A stretch of DNA of 64,000 nucleotides from Yponomeuta sedellus (GCA_934045075.1 OW203745.1:15000768-15064767), one strand, 5' to 3'. Shown: positions 32,601 through 40,604, numbered from the stretch's first letter. The notes: generated by a model not told the origin, from the sequence alone. A program made the numbers and translations.

Positions 32601-35005
32601 ATAATATAAAAATGAATCGCCGAATGTGTTGGTAAGCGCAAATCTCGAGAGCAGCTGAACCGATTTCGTCAATTCTTTTTTTAGAATATTCCCTGAAGTA
32701 CCTATGAGGATGGTTCTTAAGGGGAGAAAAATAAAAAAAAAATTAAAGAATCGACTGTTAGGGTGTACGAAGTTCGCTGGGTCAGCTAGTTGCATAAAAA
32801 ATAAAAAAAGGAACTTACATAGAAAAAAAAAAATATTGGCCTCTTTGCATCTACTTAATGAGATGATTTATAGATATATCTATAAATCATCTCATTAAGT
32901 AGATGCAAAGAGGCCAATATTTATTTATTTTTTTTCTATGTAAGTTCCTTTTTTTATTTTTTATGTATGCATAAAAAAGGAACTTACTTAGATATTGCTT
33001 AGCCTAAGAGTACAGACGGCGGCCTTATAACTAAAAGTGATCTCTCCCAGACAACCTTTGGATGAACTGGAGCAATAATTGGAGAAGGAAGTAGATGTAC
33101 AAATAAATCACACTTAATTAAGAAATTGTTATACTAACTGTAAATAGATACATACAACGCTCAAGCTTAAGCCCACCAATTCCAAACTAATTTGACAGTT
33201 AGACAATGGAATCATCGTAATAATTATTTGGGTGGTCCAATAACTCCAATGTTAGATGGTCAAATGATTTTGTTGTTGATTAAATGGAAGGATAAAGACC
33301 ATCATATAATGATGTGATGAGGCTTTCACCCAAAGTTTCTTTTTTTTTATGTAGCCTATAAACGTCCCACCGTAGGGCACAGGCCTTTTCTCAGAGAAAG
33401 AGTACGGGTTTAATTACCATGCGTGCCCACCATGGATTGGCCATTTCAAGCACTGAGGTAATTAAGCACCTCGTGCACTCAGACTTTGTTATGACGTTTT
33501 CTTTCACATTTGGATTTTACATTACTTTTCCTCATACACTCGGGTTTCCTCATGACATTTTACTTCACAAAATGGATGTTACATTAATTTTTCTAATGTT
33601 ATTAAATTTTGCATCATTGTAATTTTTTGTATTGCACGTAATTACTTTCAAATTAGTTGGAAATTAAATATTGGTAATTTTTAAAAACAGAAATCAAGAC
33701 TTAAATAATCATGAAGAACTTACAGAACCAACAAACAGCTCTGATTGCATCAAAATTCAGACCGAGCCTTGATCGCTTGTGATTGGTTACATTCTCATCT
33801 AACAGGTGACATTTGGTGAAATTGAACTGGACAATCAGTACAGTGTTTCTATAAAGTAGAATTGAATAAAACTTACATAGTCAGCCAAGTACCGCATTCC
33901 ATTAGGAAATCTCTTCTTGTCGGGAACAAGTCTACCGTCCCTGTCCCGGTGCTTCTCTGACCAGCAGTCGTCAATGATAATGTACTCATAACCGGCCTCC
34001 TGGTAGCCATCATTGTAGAATGCATCAGCTACTTTTATTATTAGCTGTTCACTAAAAAAAGAAAATTATCATCATTAATATAAAGTTGGTAAACAGTCGG
34101 AGAGTGTACAATTAATTAACGATAACAAATACAATACTAACAGTATTTGTTTTCTAGTGTAATTTTAAGATATATGGGTGCATGTTCGGGTGTTGTCGTC
34201 AACGGAATCGTAGTGAAGGACATCATCACCATCAATTTTAAGAAACTTTATTTACTTAATATCCTAAGCCAAGAAGTTGGGCCAATGTATTTGCAAGCGC
34301 TTAGCAAGTGGTATTGCTAATAACTTCACAAATTTACATAACTTAGGGCTGATTTTTCAATAGTCAGATAACTTTTATCTGAGGAATAAAAATGGCGGTT
34401 TGACATAATTTTCATACATAAACTGTCAAACCGCACTTTTTATTACTCAGATAGAAGTTATCTGACTGTTGACAAATCAGCCCTTAGAAAACAAAGTAAT
34501 TGGTACATGTCTGCAACCTCCCGATCAAGAAGCTGGGGTTCTACCGCTCTGCTACCACCGTTAAAAGTTCGTGCCTTCTAATCGGGACCCCTAATACCGC
34601 CTAGGTTACAAGTTCTTTGCCATAATTTAAATAGTGTTCTGGTCAGATATGACACAATCCACTCATTGCAAAACAATAAATCTAGAATAAGTTTTAACCT
34701 TGAATTTTCCTGCACTACCCTTTGACAGTCTCTTCAACACCAAAGGTTTGCTGGAAGAGAATGCTTCTTGCTTTAAGCACGCCCTTGTACATTTACTCAT
34801 GTTATTAGTGCAAGAAAGAATTAAAATAATAATAATAAACTTACTTCAGACAGAAATTAGGATTCTGTTCGCAGTCGACGGCGCATTCATAGTGACCCCA
34901 TGACATCCATCCCATCGGTGGGCGCAGGGCCAGCCCATTATTCAACAGATCCACTTCACCAAAAAATAGGAACACACAAAACCCAATCACGTAGGACAGC
35001 AACAT
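20532..35005 (-). CDS. Alpha-N-acetylgalactosaminidase/alpha-galactosidase (GH27), nine exons
   Basis: Retaining glycoside hydrolase family 27 (clan GH-D) enzyme that removes terminal alpha-linked GalNAc or galactose, expected in the lysosome or gut lumen. The nine exons join in phase to about 403 codons, close to the usual ~400-430. Seen: a signal-peptide-like start (MLLSYVIGFCVFLFFG), then NNGLALRPPMGWMSWGHYEC, IIIDDCW, the nucleophile block YLKVDGCF, the specificity loop CSWPYY, the acid/base block CNLWRDYHDV, WFDPDM, AQMAAFAMMSAPLIISCDM and a beta-rich C-terminal domain. In human NAGA the two specificity residues are Ser and Ala in CSWPAY; GLA has Glu and Leu. Here Ser followed by Tyr leans to NAGA, but Tyr is unusual. 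An upstream in-frame ATG at 35167 would add 54 residues before the signal peptide; the internal start is preferred. The final few codons lie 3' of 20532 and were not found. Confidence 0.93.
20655..20775 (+). repeat. SINE tail fragment
   Basis: 'ggcccgccactgtcttacaatcctcca..cggacttggcccccgtggtggagtatggccta...cccagcagtggggacgtacaagggttga'. It lies only 50 bases upstream of GH27 exon 9. Confidence 0.75.
20775..21115 (+). repeat. Repeat with 'catcgtgaggaaacccgcgg' and 'tgtataaatcatctcatta' ends
   Basis: Two tandem partial copies (aacatcgtgaggaaacccgc at 20790 and 20890), then 'ccatgtcccaggcactgcagcg...gatgccactagacgctgtataaatcatctcattacg'. The same family is at 40605-40720, 42185-42300 and 56266-56623. 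In the last copy its boundaries are set by a 10-bp target duplication. Confidence 0.75.
21345..21505 (+). repeat. 'tagtccactgctgg' LINE tail fragment
   Basis: 'cttcttcaggctatattatgtagtccactgctggacatagccctcccctaatgagcgcc...ctgccggcagtttttcgcagatcgtcatcccacctgg'. Near-identical to 41490-41635. Confidence 0.75.
21665..21823. repeat. tRNA-cassette repeat, shortened, 12-bp TSD
   Basis: Perfect duplication AAATCAAATTAT at 21653-21664 and 21824-21835. The inside is a minus-strand end, half of a cassette (21738 to about 21785, cut after the anticodon stem), then a plus-strand end motif. Confidence 0.88.
21894..22099 (-). mobile_element. Short Helitron-like element
   Basis: On the minus strand it runs from TCACACTAATATTTTAAAGG to GCACAGCTAG, with a GC-rich palindrome (ccgcgg...) before the end, inserted between host A and T, as Helitrons do. 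Confidence 0.65.
22276..22355 (+). mobile_element. tRNA-like SINE head
   Basis: 'gcggtggtagcgaagcggtagaataccagcttttcaatcggaaggccgtgggttcgaattgcgg' has A- and B-box-like blocks at tRNA spacing (TAGCGAAGCGG, GGTTCGAATTG). Probable tRNA-derived SINE, in the 3' intron of the GH27 gene. Confidence 0.6.
22831..22995 (-). CDS. GH27 exon 8
   Basis: 55 codons of the C-terminal antiparallel beta domain: LTPSTTLWVKTHAPYKGNRF, then HTFAFINLGRANEAMD and GMNCTDGYTVL. Acceptor TGTCCTCAG, donor CTG|GTGAGT. Confidence 0.88.
23108..23207. repeat. Hairpin with three tandem 'cataatggtgc' repeats
   Basis: Arms 'ctacgtaaagcataatagcacc' and 'ggtgctattatgctttacgtag' enclose three 'ccataatggtg' copies. The loop repeats are extensions of the stem sequence, suggesting slippage on a cruciform. 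Confidence 0.75.
23225..23485 (-). mobile_element. tRNA-derived SINE (second family)
   Basis: Tail 'aataaataaatattcatggacatattacacagatctcgttagccc' and head complement 'ccggccggggatcgaacccgagacc...ctgcgccaccgaggccg'. A near-identical copy is at 52555-52797. Pol III-type boxes are present in the head. Confidence 0.8.
23535..23644 (-). mobile_element. Short Helitron-like element (second family)
   Basis: Minus strand: TCTATAATATAAAAATGAAT ... GTTCGCTAGGTCAGCTAG, inserted between A and T. It is the same family as the tandem pair at 32413-32789. Confidence 0.65.
23940..24030. repeat. Penelope-like terminal fragment
   Basis: 'acgcgacgcgtttcgcctctaacacgaggcatcctcaggctcacatgtg' resembles Penelope end sequences; nothing coding is nearby. 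Confidence 0.4.
24030..25058. other. Non-coding intronic stretch
   Basis: AT-rich intron of the GH27 gene. No feature could be supported other than a 'ttcatttcatttcatt' simple tract near 24540-24580 and a short inverted 'gttccgac..gtcggaac' pair at 24790-24850. Confidence 0.5.
25071..25434. repeat. tRNA-cassette repeat with 12-bp TSD
   Basis: Perfect duplication AGAACTAACCAA at 25059-25070 and 25435-25446. A short minus-strand end (25071-25140) is fused to a plus-strand unit with cassette 25334-25407 (loop AAGGACA). Confidence 0.92.
25575..25725 (-). repeat. SINE tail fragment
   Basis: 'cgatatcaacccttgtatgtccccactgctggggcacgg...ggaaggttaggccatactccaccacgggggccaagtccgg'. Confidence 0.75.
26325..27000 (-). 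pseudogene. LINE 3' end: ORF2 C-terminus plus 3' UTR
   Basis: Frame 26753-27000 (minus) ends a non-LTR ORF2: SSPAYLRERFQYLHSADRPI, then AQSVRLWNALPQKI and F.KQLKEHYL. This matches the 'R.WN.LP..I...F...L..H' ending of insect LINEs. The 3' UTR follows ('acacgaaacattaaataata...ggcgagcttatctctgtaagagatt'), and a sister UTR is at 31715-31925. A 'tagtccactgctgg' tail (26550-26695) is inserted between. Confidence 0.7.
27000..27197 (-). mobile_element. tRNA-derived SINE, minus strand
   Basis: 'ataacataacatttacatacaggcacatgcattgcttctggccccacactaggataccctgtgtcgtggg ... ccgggattcgaacccgggacctcttgcatag...cgctacgccacagaggtc'. It lies 106 bases from GH27 exon 7. Confidence 0.85.
27303..27497 (-). CDS. 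GH27 exon 7
   Basis: 65 codons. LKVGTGCLSPGQGRAQMAAF, then MMSAPLIISCDM and NLDLIAIAQDDKG, the last strands of the (beta/alpha)8 barrel. Acceptor TTTTTTCCAG, donor AGG|GTGAGA. Confidence 0.93.
27660..28205. repeat. tRNA-cassette repeats, inverted pair
   Basis: Minus-strand cassette at 27679-27751 and plus-strand cassette at 28065-28127, the latter with its B-box arm deleted ('gcgggtccacgggtgg'). Between them is body sequence with a hairpin around 'aatactctctgtattcagagagtatt' (28008-28030). No target duplication found. Confidence 0.85.
28335..28550 (+). repeat. 'tagtccactgctgg' tail, opposite strand
   Basis: 'cccgcgggtgtcgtaaaaggcgactaagag...ccggggggtgggcagcagcgccccctgc...ggggagggctatgtccagcagtggacta', ending 20 bases from GH27 exon 6. 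Confidence 0.8.
28569..28733 (-). CDS. GH27 exon 6
   Basis: 55 codons. LPYRLISRHCNLWRDYHDV holds the acid/base Asp (last D of RDYHD) and the conserved Arg. It ends ETGWFDPDM. Acceptor TGTAAAG (a weak polypyrimidine tract), donor ATG|GTGAGT. SINE/LINE tails abut both sides. Confidence 0.9.
28855..28985 (+). repeat. SINE tail fragment
   Basis: 'aaccggacttggcccccgaggtggagtatggcctaatcttcctgcgatgcaggaagagacccgtgccccagcagtggggacatacaagggttga'. Confidence 0.75.
29140..29290 (+). mobile_element. 5S-rRNA-derived SINE head
   Basis: 'gaagcaatcacttgactttagcaacaacaggcgcggtccggtgcaggatgggtgaccgtcccg' is clearly 5S rRNA-like. It continues into 'cgagcgcttgcgtgcttcgcaaggcacg'. A minus-strand partner follows at 29295-29510, giving an inverted pair. 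Confidence 0.8.
29680..29910 (-). repeat. SINE body, minus strand
   Basis: 'ccactcctggggcacgggtctcttcctgcgttgcagg ... ggccttactgtcagaagttatcaagccgcccataaggcctctgacatggctta'. The 148-codon open frame over this region is an accident of the repeat. Confidence 0.75.
30373..30473 (-). CDS. GH27 exon 5
   Basis: Encodes AYIKLGNYLNQTGRPMVYSC then SWPYYKQFIYNITD. It contains the CSWP specificity loop and two N-glycosylation sequons (NQT, NIT). Acceptor TTTTCAG, donor GAC|GTAAGT. Confidence 0.93.
30500..30960. repeat. Purine-rich minisatellite ('gaggcagagtgaga')
   Basis: About 450 bases of imperfect 'g(a/c)agaggcagagtgagagaggc' repeats, in GH27 intron 4. Because it lacks stops on the minus strand it yields long Ser/Leu/Cys-rich open frames (199 and 103 codons) that are not genes. 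Confidence 0.9.
30996..31035 (-). CDS. GH27 exon 4 (40-bp micro-exon)
   Basis: VDGCFVENSFLDI plus one base. It carries the catalytic nucleophile Asp in VDGC. Acceptor TTGCAG, donor G|GTAATT. The phases on both sides only work if this 40-base exon is included. Confidence 0.9.
31715..31925 (-). repeat. LINE 3' UTR fragment
   Basis: 'tttattgcacacgaaacattaaatag...acaaaggcgagcttatctctgtaagagatt...gcaaaaacccttaacaata' parallels 26330-26520. Confidence 0.7.
31982..32116 (-). CDS. GH27 exon 3
   Basis: 45 codons, phase 0 to 0. IHSKGLKFGMYTNVAEVTC begins it and AEWGVDYLK ends it, just before the nucleophile. Acceptor CTTCTAG, donor AAG|GTAGAC. Confidence 0.93.
32190..32400 (+). repeat. Dispersed repeat with unoccupied target site
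   Basis: 'ggttttattcaaagtagcgcag...gtgtccatttcaaaatctagatg...aaactccaaacttagtcttttcaaa...tttacaaaactcatgcattttacatgc'. Paralogues are at 45185-45365 and 48605-48702/49198-49235. The last is split by a tRNA-cassette insertion, which this copy lacks. Confidence 0.8.
32413..32597 (+). mobile_element. Helitron-like element, first of tandem pair
   Basis: Starts TCTTTAACATAAAAATGAAT and ends GGGTCAGCTAG. Contains 'gtgttgataagcgcaaatctcggga' and 'agttcttaaggggagaaaa'. Confidence 0.65.
32598..32789 (+). mobile_element. Helitron-like element, second of tandem pair
   Basis: Starts TCTATAATATAAAAATGAAT directly after the CTAG of the first copy and ends GGTCAGCTAG followed by host T. Period 185. The two are diverged (about 85-90% by eye). 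Confidence 0.65.
32790..32972. repeat. Large perfect-centre palindrome
   Basis: Arms of about 85 bases meet with no spacer at 32876/32877 (gatttatagata|tatctataaatc). The arms contain 'ctctttgcatctacttaatgagatg' and 'ggaacttacatag'. The central motif is the end of the repeat family at 56266-56623, so it looks like two such ends head to head. Confidence 0.9.
33335..33440 (+). repeat. LINE tail fragment ('cccaccgtagggcacaggc')
   Basis: 'acgtcccaccgtagggcacaggccttttctcagag...tgcgtgcccaccatggattgg' matches the widespread lepidopteran LINE-tail wording; non-coding. Confidence 0.55.
33877..34051 (-). CDS. GH27 exon 2
   Basis: Acceptor TTTTTTTAG, donor GTAAGT. It encodes NEQLIIKVADAFYNDGYQEA followed by YEYIIIDDCW, the substrate-binding Asp pair, and a loop ending RFPNGMRYLADY. 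Confidence 0.93.
34346..34483. mobile_element. MITE with TTA duplication
   Basis: Inverted ends GGGCTGATTTTTCAATAGTC and GACTGTTGACAAATCAGCCC, flanked by TTA at 34343-34345 and 34484-34486. Inner arms 'agataacttttatctgag'. TSD and size suit a PIF/Harbinger-type MITE. It lies in GH27 intron 1. Confidence 0.8.
34845..35005 (-). CDS. GH27 exon 1
   Basis: Signal peptide and first beta-strand (RPPMGWMSWGHYEC, NPNFCL). The donor GTAAGT lies at 34839-34844; the exon ends in phase 2. The open frame continues upstream to an ATG at 35167, which would put a 54-residue extension before the hydrophobic stretch. Confidence 0.9.
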
Positions 35006-36130
35006 GGAAACGGAATATATAGTTTTTGCTAGGTTGTGTAGTCGTTTAGGTCCGCAGACGAAATAAAATCCATTGATTAGTGATCGCTTGATTGGAGACA
35101 AATTGAATTCAGCGCGCGTCACGAAAAACTTCGGGTTTTCATGTTTCAATTTCGACCATTTCGACAAACGTCAAAACAATAAACAAGAGTGAAACGTTCA
35201 AATAGAAAAGCTTTCTCTTCGCTGTTCAACGTTATGCACTGAGACCTTTCGAATTTGGCCGTATCGCACGAAGGAATGACATTCACGTTCCAATCTCTCC
35301 AGATTTATTTAGTACATAAGATTTTCAAGACAATTTTCATGGAGATAAAGAAACGTTTTTAACACAGAAAAATAATGCCGGCGGTTCTCAAAGCTTTGTT
35401 TTATAAATGCCAATCAAATCAGCAATCAGCCTTGGCATTTGTAACTCTGTGCAGGGAACAAACTGCACTTGCTTGTAACGCCGATTGGTAGCAATAAAAA
35501 CGTCGATTCGATAACGCTTGAAATAAAAGACCAGTTGAAAACTCTAGGTGTACCTACCTACCTACAAAGCGAGTCAAGTAAGGTTTAATGGCACGTTTAT
35601 AGGTACCTTGTTACTATCCCCACGTATCGAGCTTGCTTGAAGGTTACATTCAGTTGCAATCTATCTCGGTTTATATAGTTCAACAGAGTGAGATAGCGTA
35701 TTGGTACCACCGAAAGGCTTTGTTCGTTTGCACCACAGAACCACGCCTCGGACTGGGTTTACTAAGTCGACAACTGCACGTAATAGCCTCCAACGATATT
35801 AACAACGACTGCAAAGGACAAAGTCAGTGGCCGAGCCATAAAAAAAGTCTGGACCCATCCAACCATTGTTTGAATAGATAGGATGGATGCACAATGCAAT
35901 GCATACGAAAGGACATAACATGTCGGTTTTATGGAATGCTTTAACTGGATATACCTACCCGGACTTGGCCCCCGTGGTGGAGTATGGCCTAACCTTCTTG
36001 CGATGCGGGAAAAGATCCGTGCCCCAGCAGTGGGGACAAACAAGGGTTGATATCGAAAGTAACATTACGTATCTATTGTCGCCAGATCCAGCGGTGCGCA
36101 TGCGGCGGCCGTGCGGCACGTAGCGGCGCG
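35006..36130. promoter_or_regulatory. Divergent intergenic region between GH27 gene and secreted-protein gene
   Basis: Two start codons point away from each other across about 1.1 kb. It holds a SINE tail at 35945-36055 and becomes strongly GC-rich at 36080-36130. No TATA box could be placed with confidence. A shared bidirectional promoter is possible. Confidence 0.4.
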
Positions 36131-36230
36131 ATGGGCGCGCTCCGGCTCGCGCCGCTAGCTGCGCTGCTGCTGTGCTGCCGCGCCGGGCCCGCCACGCCCG
36201 ACCCGCAGCTCTTCGAGGCCGCCTTCCAAG
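36131..36230 (+). CDS. First coding exon of an unidentified secreted protein
   Basis: ATG followed by MGALRLAPLAALLLCCRAGP and then ATPDPQLFEAAFQ, 33 codons plus one base, ending at a good donor (AAG|GTGAGT at 36231). Residues 1-19 form a classic signal peptide with a Leu/Ala core; cleavage is likely after RAGPA. GC content is far above the surroundings, as in CpG-rich first exons. The frame is open upstream to an ATG at 36047, but the hydrophobic stretch favours the internal start. The product was not recognised; following exons must lie in repeat-rich sequence to the right or outside the window. Confidence 0.65.
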
Positions 36231-36249
36231 GTGAGTCCATAGACAATAG

Positions 36250-37110
36250 ACATACCACGTAGGTACAGAGAAAGAGAGAGTGTCGAGCAAAATTATGCCA
36301 ACGCTGACGCTCATACAACTGTTGATAACACAGTTGAAAACCCAGTTATTTATTTTTAATTATGGGATCCTTTGGGTTGAATATGTCACGAGGCGGTTTG
36401 ATTGACTATTTTATTTTATTTCCCGGTCCGAGTGAAAAAAAAATGGCCGTTTTCATCAGAGTGTCTGTTTTTTTTTTCATTTATTTACTAAAATGGCGGG
36501 TGTTCACGATACTTGCATTTGTAGCAAAAATATGCCATAGTGTATTAGGATCAAGAAAACCCGGCTTAAGTTTCTAGTTGCTTGGGGATTTAACCGGAGG
36601 TTTTTCTTAAAGGCAGTTGACCGCACCGCACCACACCCAGTCACTTAGTTTTCACAGTTTAAGAATGCTATCAGGGGATTGTTAGTAGACGGGGCGGGTT
36701 ATAAATAAACTGAAGGTCAGGGCTATGGATCGATTGCTTTGAAGTCACTATTACTTCGTTTAATGCATGTGGCTGAAGTTATGTGTTATGTACCTAATAC
36801 GATTCCTGCGGTGCATGAAGAGACCCGTGCGCTAGCAGTAGGAACATACAAGGGTTGATATTGAATACGATGTAGGTAAAGTCGCACATCAACATTTGCA
36901 TCTTTAGATTACTCAGTTATATTTCTGATGATTTTATAAGTAAAATGTAAAAGTTGACCTATTACCTACCTATTATGTGGAGCTGTTGATGATAATAAAA
37001 GCCAGAATTCCGGGTATTGCATAGTCTAGCCGTAAATGCTGGCTGATCCTACCAGCCAGACCATTGCCGCTACACATTTTTGTAAAAATATGGCCCGTCT
37101 AAAGGGGCTT
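36250..37110. other. Intron-like non-coding stretch
   Basis: No exon of the secreted-protein gene could be identified. It contains a short SINE tail piece 'gatgaagagacccgtgcgctagcagtagg' style fragment near 36815-36860. Confidence 0.5.
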
Positions 37111-37260
37111 TTATTTATAACTTAAATAACTCTTCAAAATAGTGAAGAAAAGTGTTATACAGCGCAGGAAGTAGTATTACACTCGTGTGCTCGTGTACTA
37201 CTTCCTGCTCTGAATAATCTTTTCTTCACTATTTTGAAAAGTTATGTGAAATTAAGTGTT
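37110..37260. mobile_element. Foldback/MITE-like inverted repeat
   Basis: 'taactcttcaaaatagtgaagaaaagtgtta..gcaggaagtagt' is mirrored by 'actacttcctgc..taatcttttcttcactattttgaaaagtta'. The loop is about 30 bases. Confidence 0.75.
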
Positions 37261-38020
37261 ATATTAGTTCCGATATTTCTATTACACGATTATATCCGAT
37301 AGTAGCCGAGGTATATTCAAAAGCTAACAGACCTATTTGATTTGATAATTCTGAAATAGTAGGTACATTGTTATCGATACTATTGCGATCCTTAATTTTT
37401 GCTAAAACGTATTTTGTACAAAACGTATCATATTTAGAGGAGATTTTTTACATTAAAAGAAGATAGTTAAACATATACTTTTTACATATTATAAAAGAAG
37501 ACATATTTTTTCATCCGTATCACGTATCAAGTAAAGACAAAAAGTCTTATCGAAATAAAATTGATGTAGGTAACATTTAATTTCTACTATTTCTACTGAT
37601 TCCTGCCAAGTTGTATTTCGTCTAGGTTCATCTAATATTACGAGTATTTCTTATTGTGTATTATTTTGTGGGCTTAACTAGTCTTCACTAATAATAAATT
37701 TAACCCCGTCCTGACATTGGAAGCGTCTTGACGCGGGTCCCCGAAGCAACAATGCTTGCCAACACCTTAACCTGAAGGACGCCGAGGGATTAAGTTAATT
37801 ATTTTCAACCCCACTTGTACCAAACTTAACATGGGGTTATCCTACAATAACCGACGTAGGTAGGTTAACTCTTCTGTATACCTATTGTCGCTTCATGTGG
37901 GAATGGTATTCATTGCAGAAATGGAGCATTTCGTGAATTAAATATTCCTATTATAATTTACTTATGATTTTACTATTATTATTACCTACGATTATTACAC
38001 TTAATTTTAATTATGTCTCC
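37260..38020. other. Non-coding stretch, no gene seen
   Basis: No recognisable coding or RNA feature. Confidence 0.5.
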
Positions 38021-38219
38021 ATACATATCTACGGAGTGACGAAACAGTCACGGTGACAAAATTAACCCGTGCGCGTTTTCGCGCAACGCATGCAGTCACG
38101 GCATAAAGCTGAGCCCATTCCTTTTTACCACAAACATGTGAATGAGACAATAATTATTATTTGTTATTTTTTGTGTGGTAAATAAAACTTTTTTCACTTT
38201 CACTTCACTCAGCCTTAAT

Positions 38220-38320
38220 ACTTGTCTTGACTGGACTTTCAGTGACATTTTAGCAACCATAGTTTGGATTTTTTTTTTAAATTTCCCAATTTTAGCTACT
38301 AAAATATCACTGAAAGGTGC
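38220..38320. repeat. Short inverted repeat
   Basis: 'cagtgacattttagcaacca' and 'tagctactaaaatatcactg' face each other around a T-rich centre. It may be a small MITE. Confidence 0.5.
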
Positions 38321-38449
38321 AATTATCATCAACGACAACATTATCCCACCGCTACCCACTACTGGGTTTAGAACTTTTCTCCCAAATGCCAACTCTTATG
38401 TTCTCTAATATAAAGCATATTATTATCTGATCCCTTGACTCAACTTTTA

Positions 38450-38745
38450 AGGTGGTTCTGGGTGCTTACAAGTGCCACCAATGGAATAAAAGTCATAACT
38501 TGTATTATATATAATACGTTTTTATCTAAAAGTGAACATGAGAAATTTTAACAACTGTGACAATTATTTTTAGAACCTACGTCTACAACCTAGGATCAAC
38601 AATCTAGGACTTTAATCGTAAAATATTAATATTCCATTCTGGGCTATATGCTCTAAAATAGTTTTCACGGATATAAAGATTTTTGAAAAATAAAAAAACG
38701 TATTGTAAAACAAGTTATGATTTTTATTCCATTTCATTATATTAC
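38450..38745. repeat. Dispersed repeat of the 1980-2260 family
   Basis: 'taatacgtttttatctaaaagtgaacatgag...acctaggatcaacaatctaggactttaatcg...gctatatgctctaaaatag'. Confidence 0.6.
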
Positions 38746-39715
38746 CATTCTATTCTAAGCGCTTTTAGTATTTTTTTCACGTTTTCAAGGACAAAACGGA
38801 CCTATCCTAAATCCTGAATACAACCTTCCATATCAACAGCCAACGGCTTATAGCAGTCTCGTGGCTTTAGGGTTGGGTAAACTTTTTCGATACACCAAAA
38901 CATAGAACATTAACTAACCAATATTTATTACCGTACATAGGTGTTTTAATTTCAATAGTTGTGAAATCTATAGGTATATTTTTTGGTATCAGTTATTATT
39001 TAAGTTATTTTTTTTATGTCGGTGTCGGTTAGTATGTTGTTCCTTTGCTGTTCACCTGTATAAGGAATATATATTTTTTAACAATTAGTACATTTTTGCT
39101 CCAAAATTTGGATCACAGTAAGAATACCGTACAGGTATATCGACACGATCTAACTTTCTTGTTTCACTCACGCATCCCTATCGCAGCTTTAAGCCACATT
39201 TAATTATGTCCCCTCCATGTCAATGGAGAGAGAAAGTTGGCGAGCAAACAGAAAACATTTTTAATCATCGCTTTAGGTTAGCTTCCAGCGTTTCAGGTGA
39301 TTCTGCAGGGTAGGTAGGCGGGATTGGGTTTAATGACTGTATTTGCAATAATTTGGACAACTTTTCGTGTGTTTTCAGTATGAGAAGAGAGTGGAAGGAT
39401 ACGTTGTGTTCTAATCAGACCTGAGATATAGTTACTAGCCTCATAGTGGGGCCATTGTACGTAGCAAGCACTGAGGTATGTTAACATTTCAGACACTAGG
39501 GTTTCCTCACGAAGTTTTACTTCGCATTTAGTTCACTTAAACTTCAATGGTAACAATAAAATATATTTTTATTATTATACAATGTACACACATACATACT
39601 AACAATGTGGTTGCCACGTATCTGAAATGAAATATATTATAATAATAACTATGGAGTGGTATTGGTAGGTACTATAAGTTCACAAATGTATATAACTTAG
39701 AAAAACAACTCCTTA
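38745..39715. other. Non-coding stretch, no gene seen
   Basis: AT-rich. The tail '39540-39620' resembles 'acaatgtacacacatacata' simple sequence. No coding feature supported. Confidence 0.5.
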
Positions 39716-39795
39716 GTACATGCCCGCATTGGGAATCGAACTTGGGTCTCTCGCTTCAGAGTCCATTGTTCTACCCACTGGCTACCGATGCATTA
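39715..39795 (-). mobile_element. tRNA-like SINE head, minus strand
   Basis: 'tgggaatcgaacttgggtctctcgcttcagagtccattgttctacccactggctaccgatgc' is the complement of a tRNA-like head (GGTTCGAT-type B-box region, reading from the other strand). A related plus-strand head is at 19082-19150. Confidence 0.55.
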
Positions 39796-40124
39796 ATATT
39801 TATTACTAAATTACTTCAATATTTACGTATACACCAAGTGTTAATTGTTCTTTTTTTGGTAAATTAATTCATAGCATGATTGGTACTTAGCATTTTACTG
39901 CCCTTTTTAATGCCTTTCTCGGCCAGCGGTAGTCCAATTTACGACACAATCCAATTGCCCCGCCAGACCCATTGTGCTGGAGTCGACAAAATATTGTTAT
40001 CGCGAATAATAAAAACAATATAGCAGCAATGAAACTGAAATTGAGACCGCCATACGATTGTTAAGACAAAACAAGCAAGAAAATACAACCTTTGCATAGG
40101 CACTTAGGTATTTCACTTTTTTCA

Positions 40125-40455
40125 GACAAAATAAGTTCTAAACTAAGTTGTGGACTGAAAGAGGATGTAGTGACTAGAATTGAGAAAGGAATGTTGCGTT
40201 GGTTTGGACATGTGGAGAGGATGAAGAAAGATTGACGAAACAAATATATTGCGAATGTCACTGGAAGGGCTGGGAAGGGATGTCCCAGGCGGGCATACAT
40301 CATATTAGCAAAGGGAAAGATAAAAAGTACCCGGAACCGGCGTGCGTGCATGCATTGACTTATGAACGTTATTGAAGCGAAGGTGATCTGTCAGGATCGT
40401 GGCAAGTGGCAGTCCCTGGTATCTGCCTACCCCTCTGGGATACAGGCGTGAGGTT
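40125..40455 (+). pseudogene. LINE ORF2 C-terminal remnant (RTE-like)
   Basis: The frame reads LRWFGHVERMKK then RNKYIANVTGRAGKG.PRRAYI, followed by 'KIKSTRNRRACMH' and 'IEAKVICQDRGKWQSLVSAY'. 'LRWFGHVERM' and 'GRPRRAYID' are landmark strings of insect RTE/Proto2-like ORF2 ends. Internal stops are present. The same tail occurs on the minus strand at 63743-63990. Confidence 0.75.
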
Positions 40456-40604
40456 ATGTATAATGTGTATAAGTTCTAAACATCGAAGGCCCAGCGCGAG
40501 GGTATTCCTATACAAACTTAGCTTAGTATTTTTAGCCGATTTTCGAAATGACGAGTGATCCCTTCGTAGTGGTCACCCGAGAGGTGCTGGGTAAGCAATT
40601 AAAA

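Noticed and set aside
36362..36577. Possible second exon of the secreted-protein gene
   Set aside because: The frame has no acceptor site in the right phase and reads as low-complexity hydrophobic sequence.
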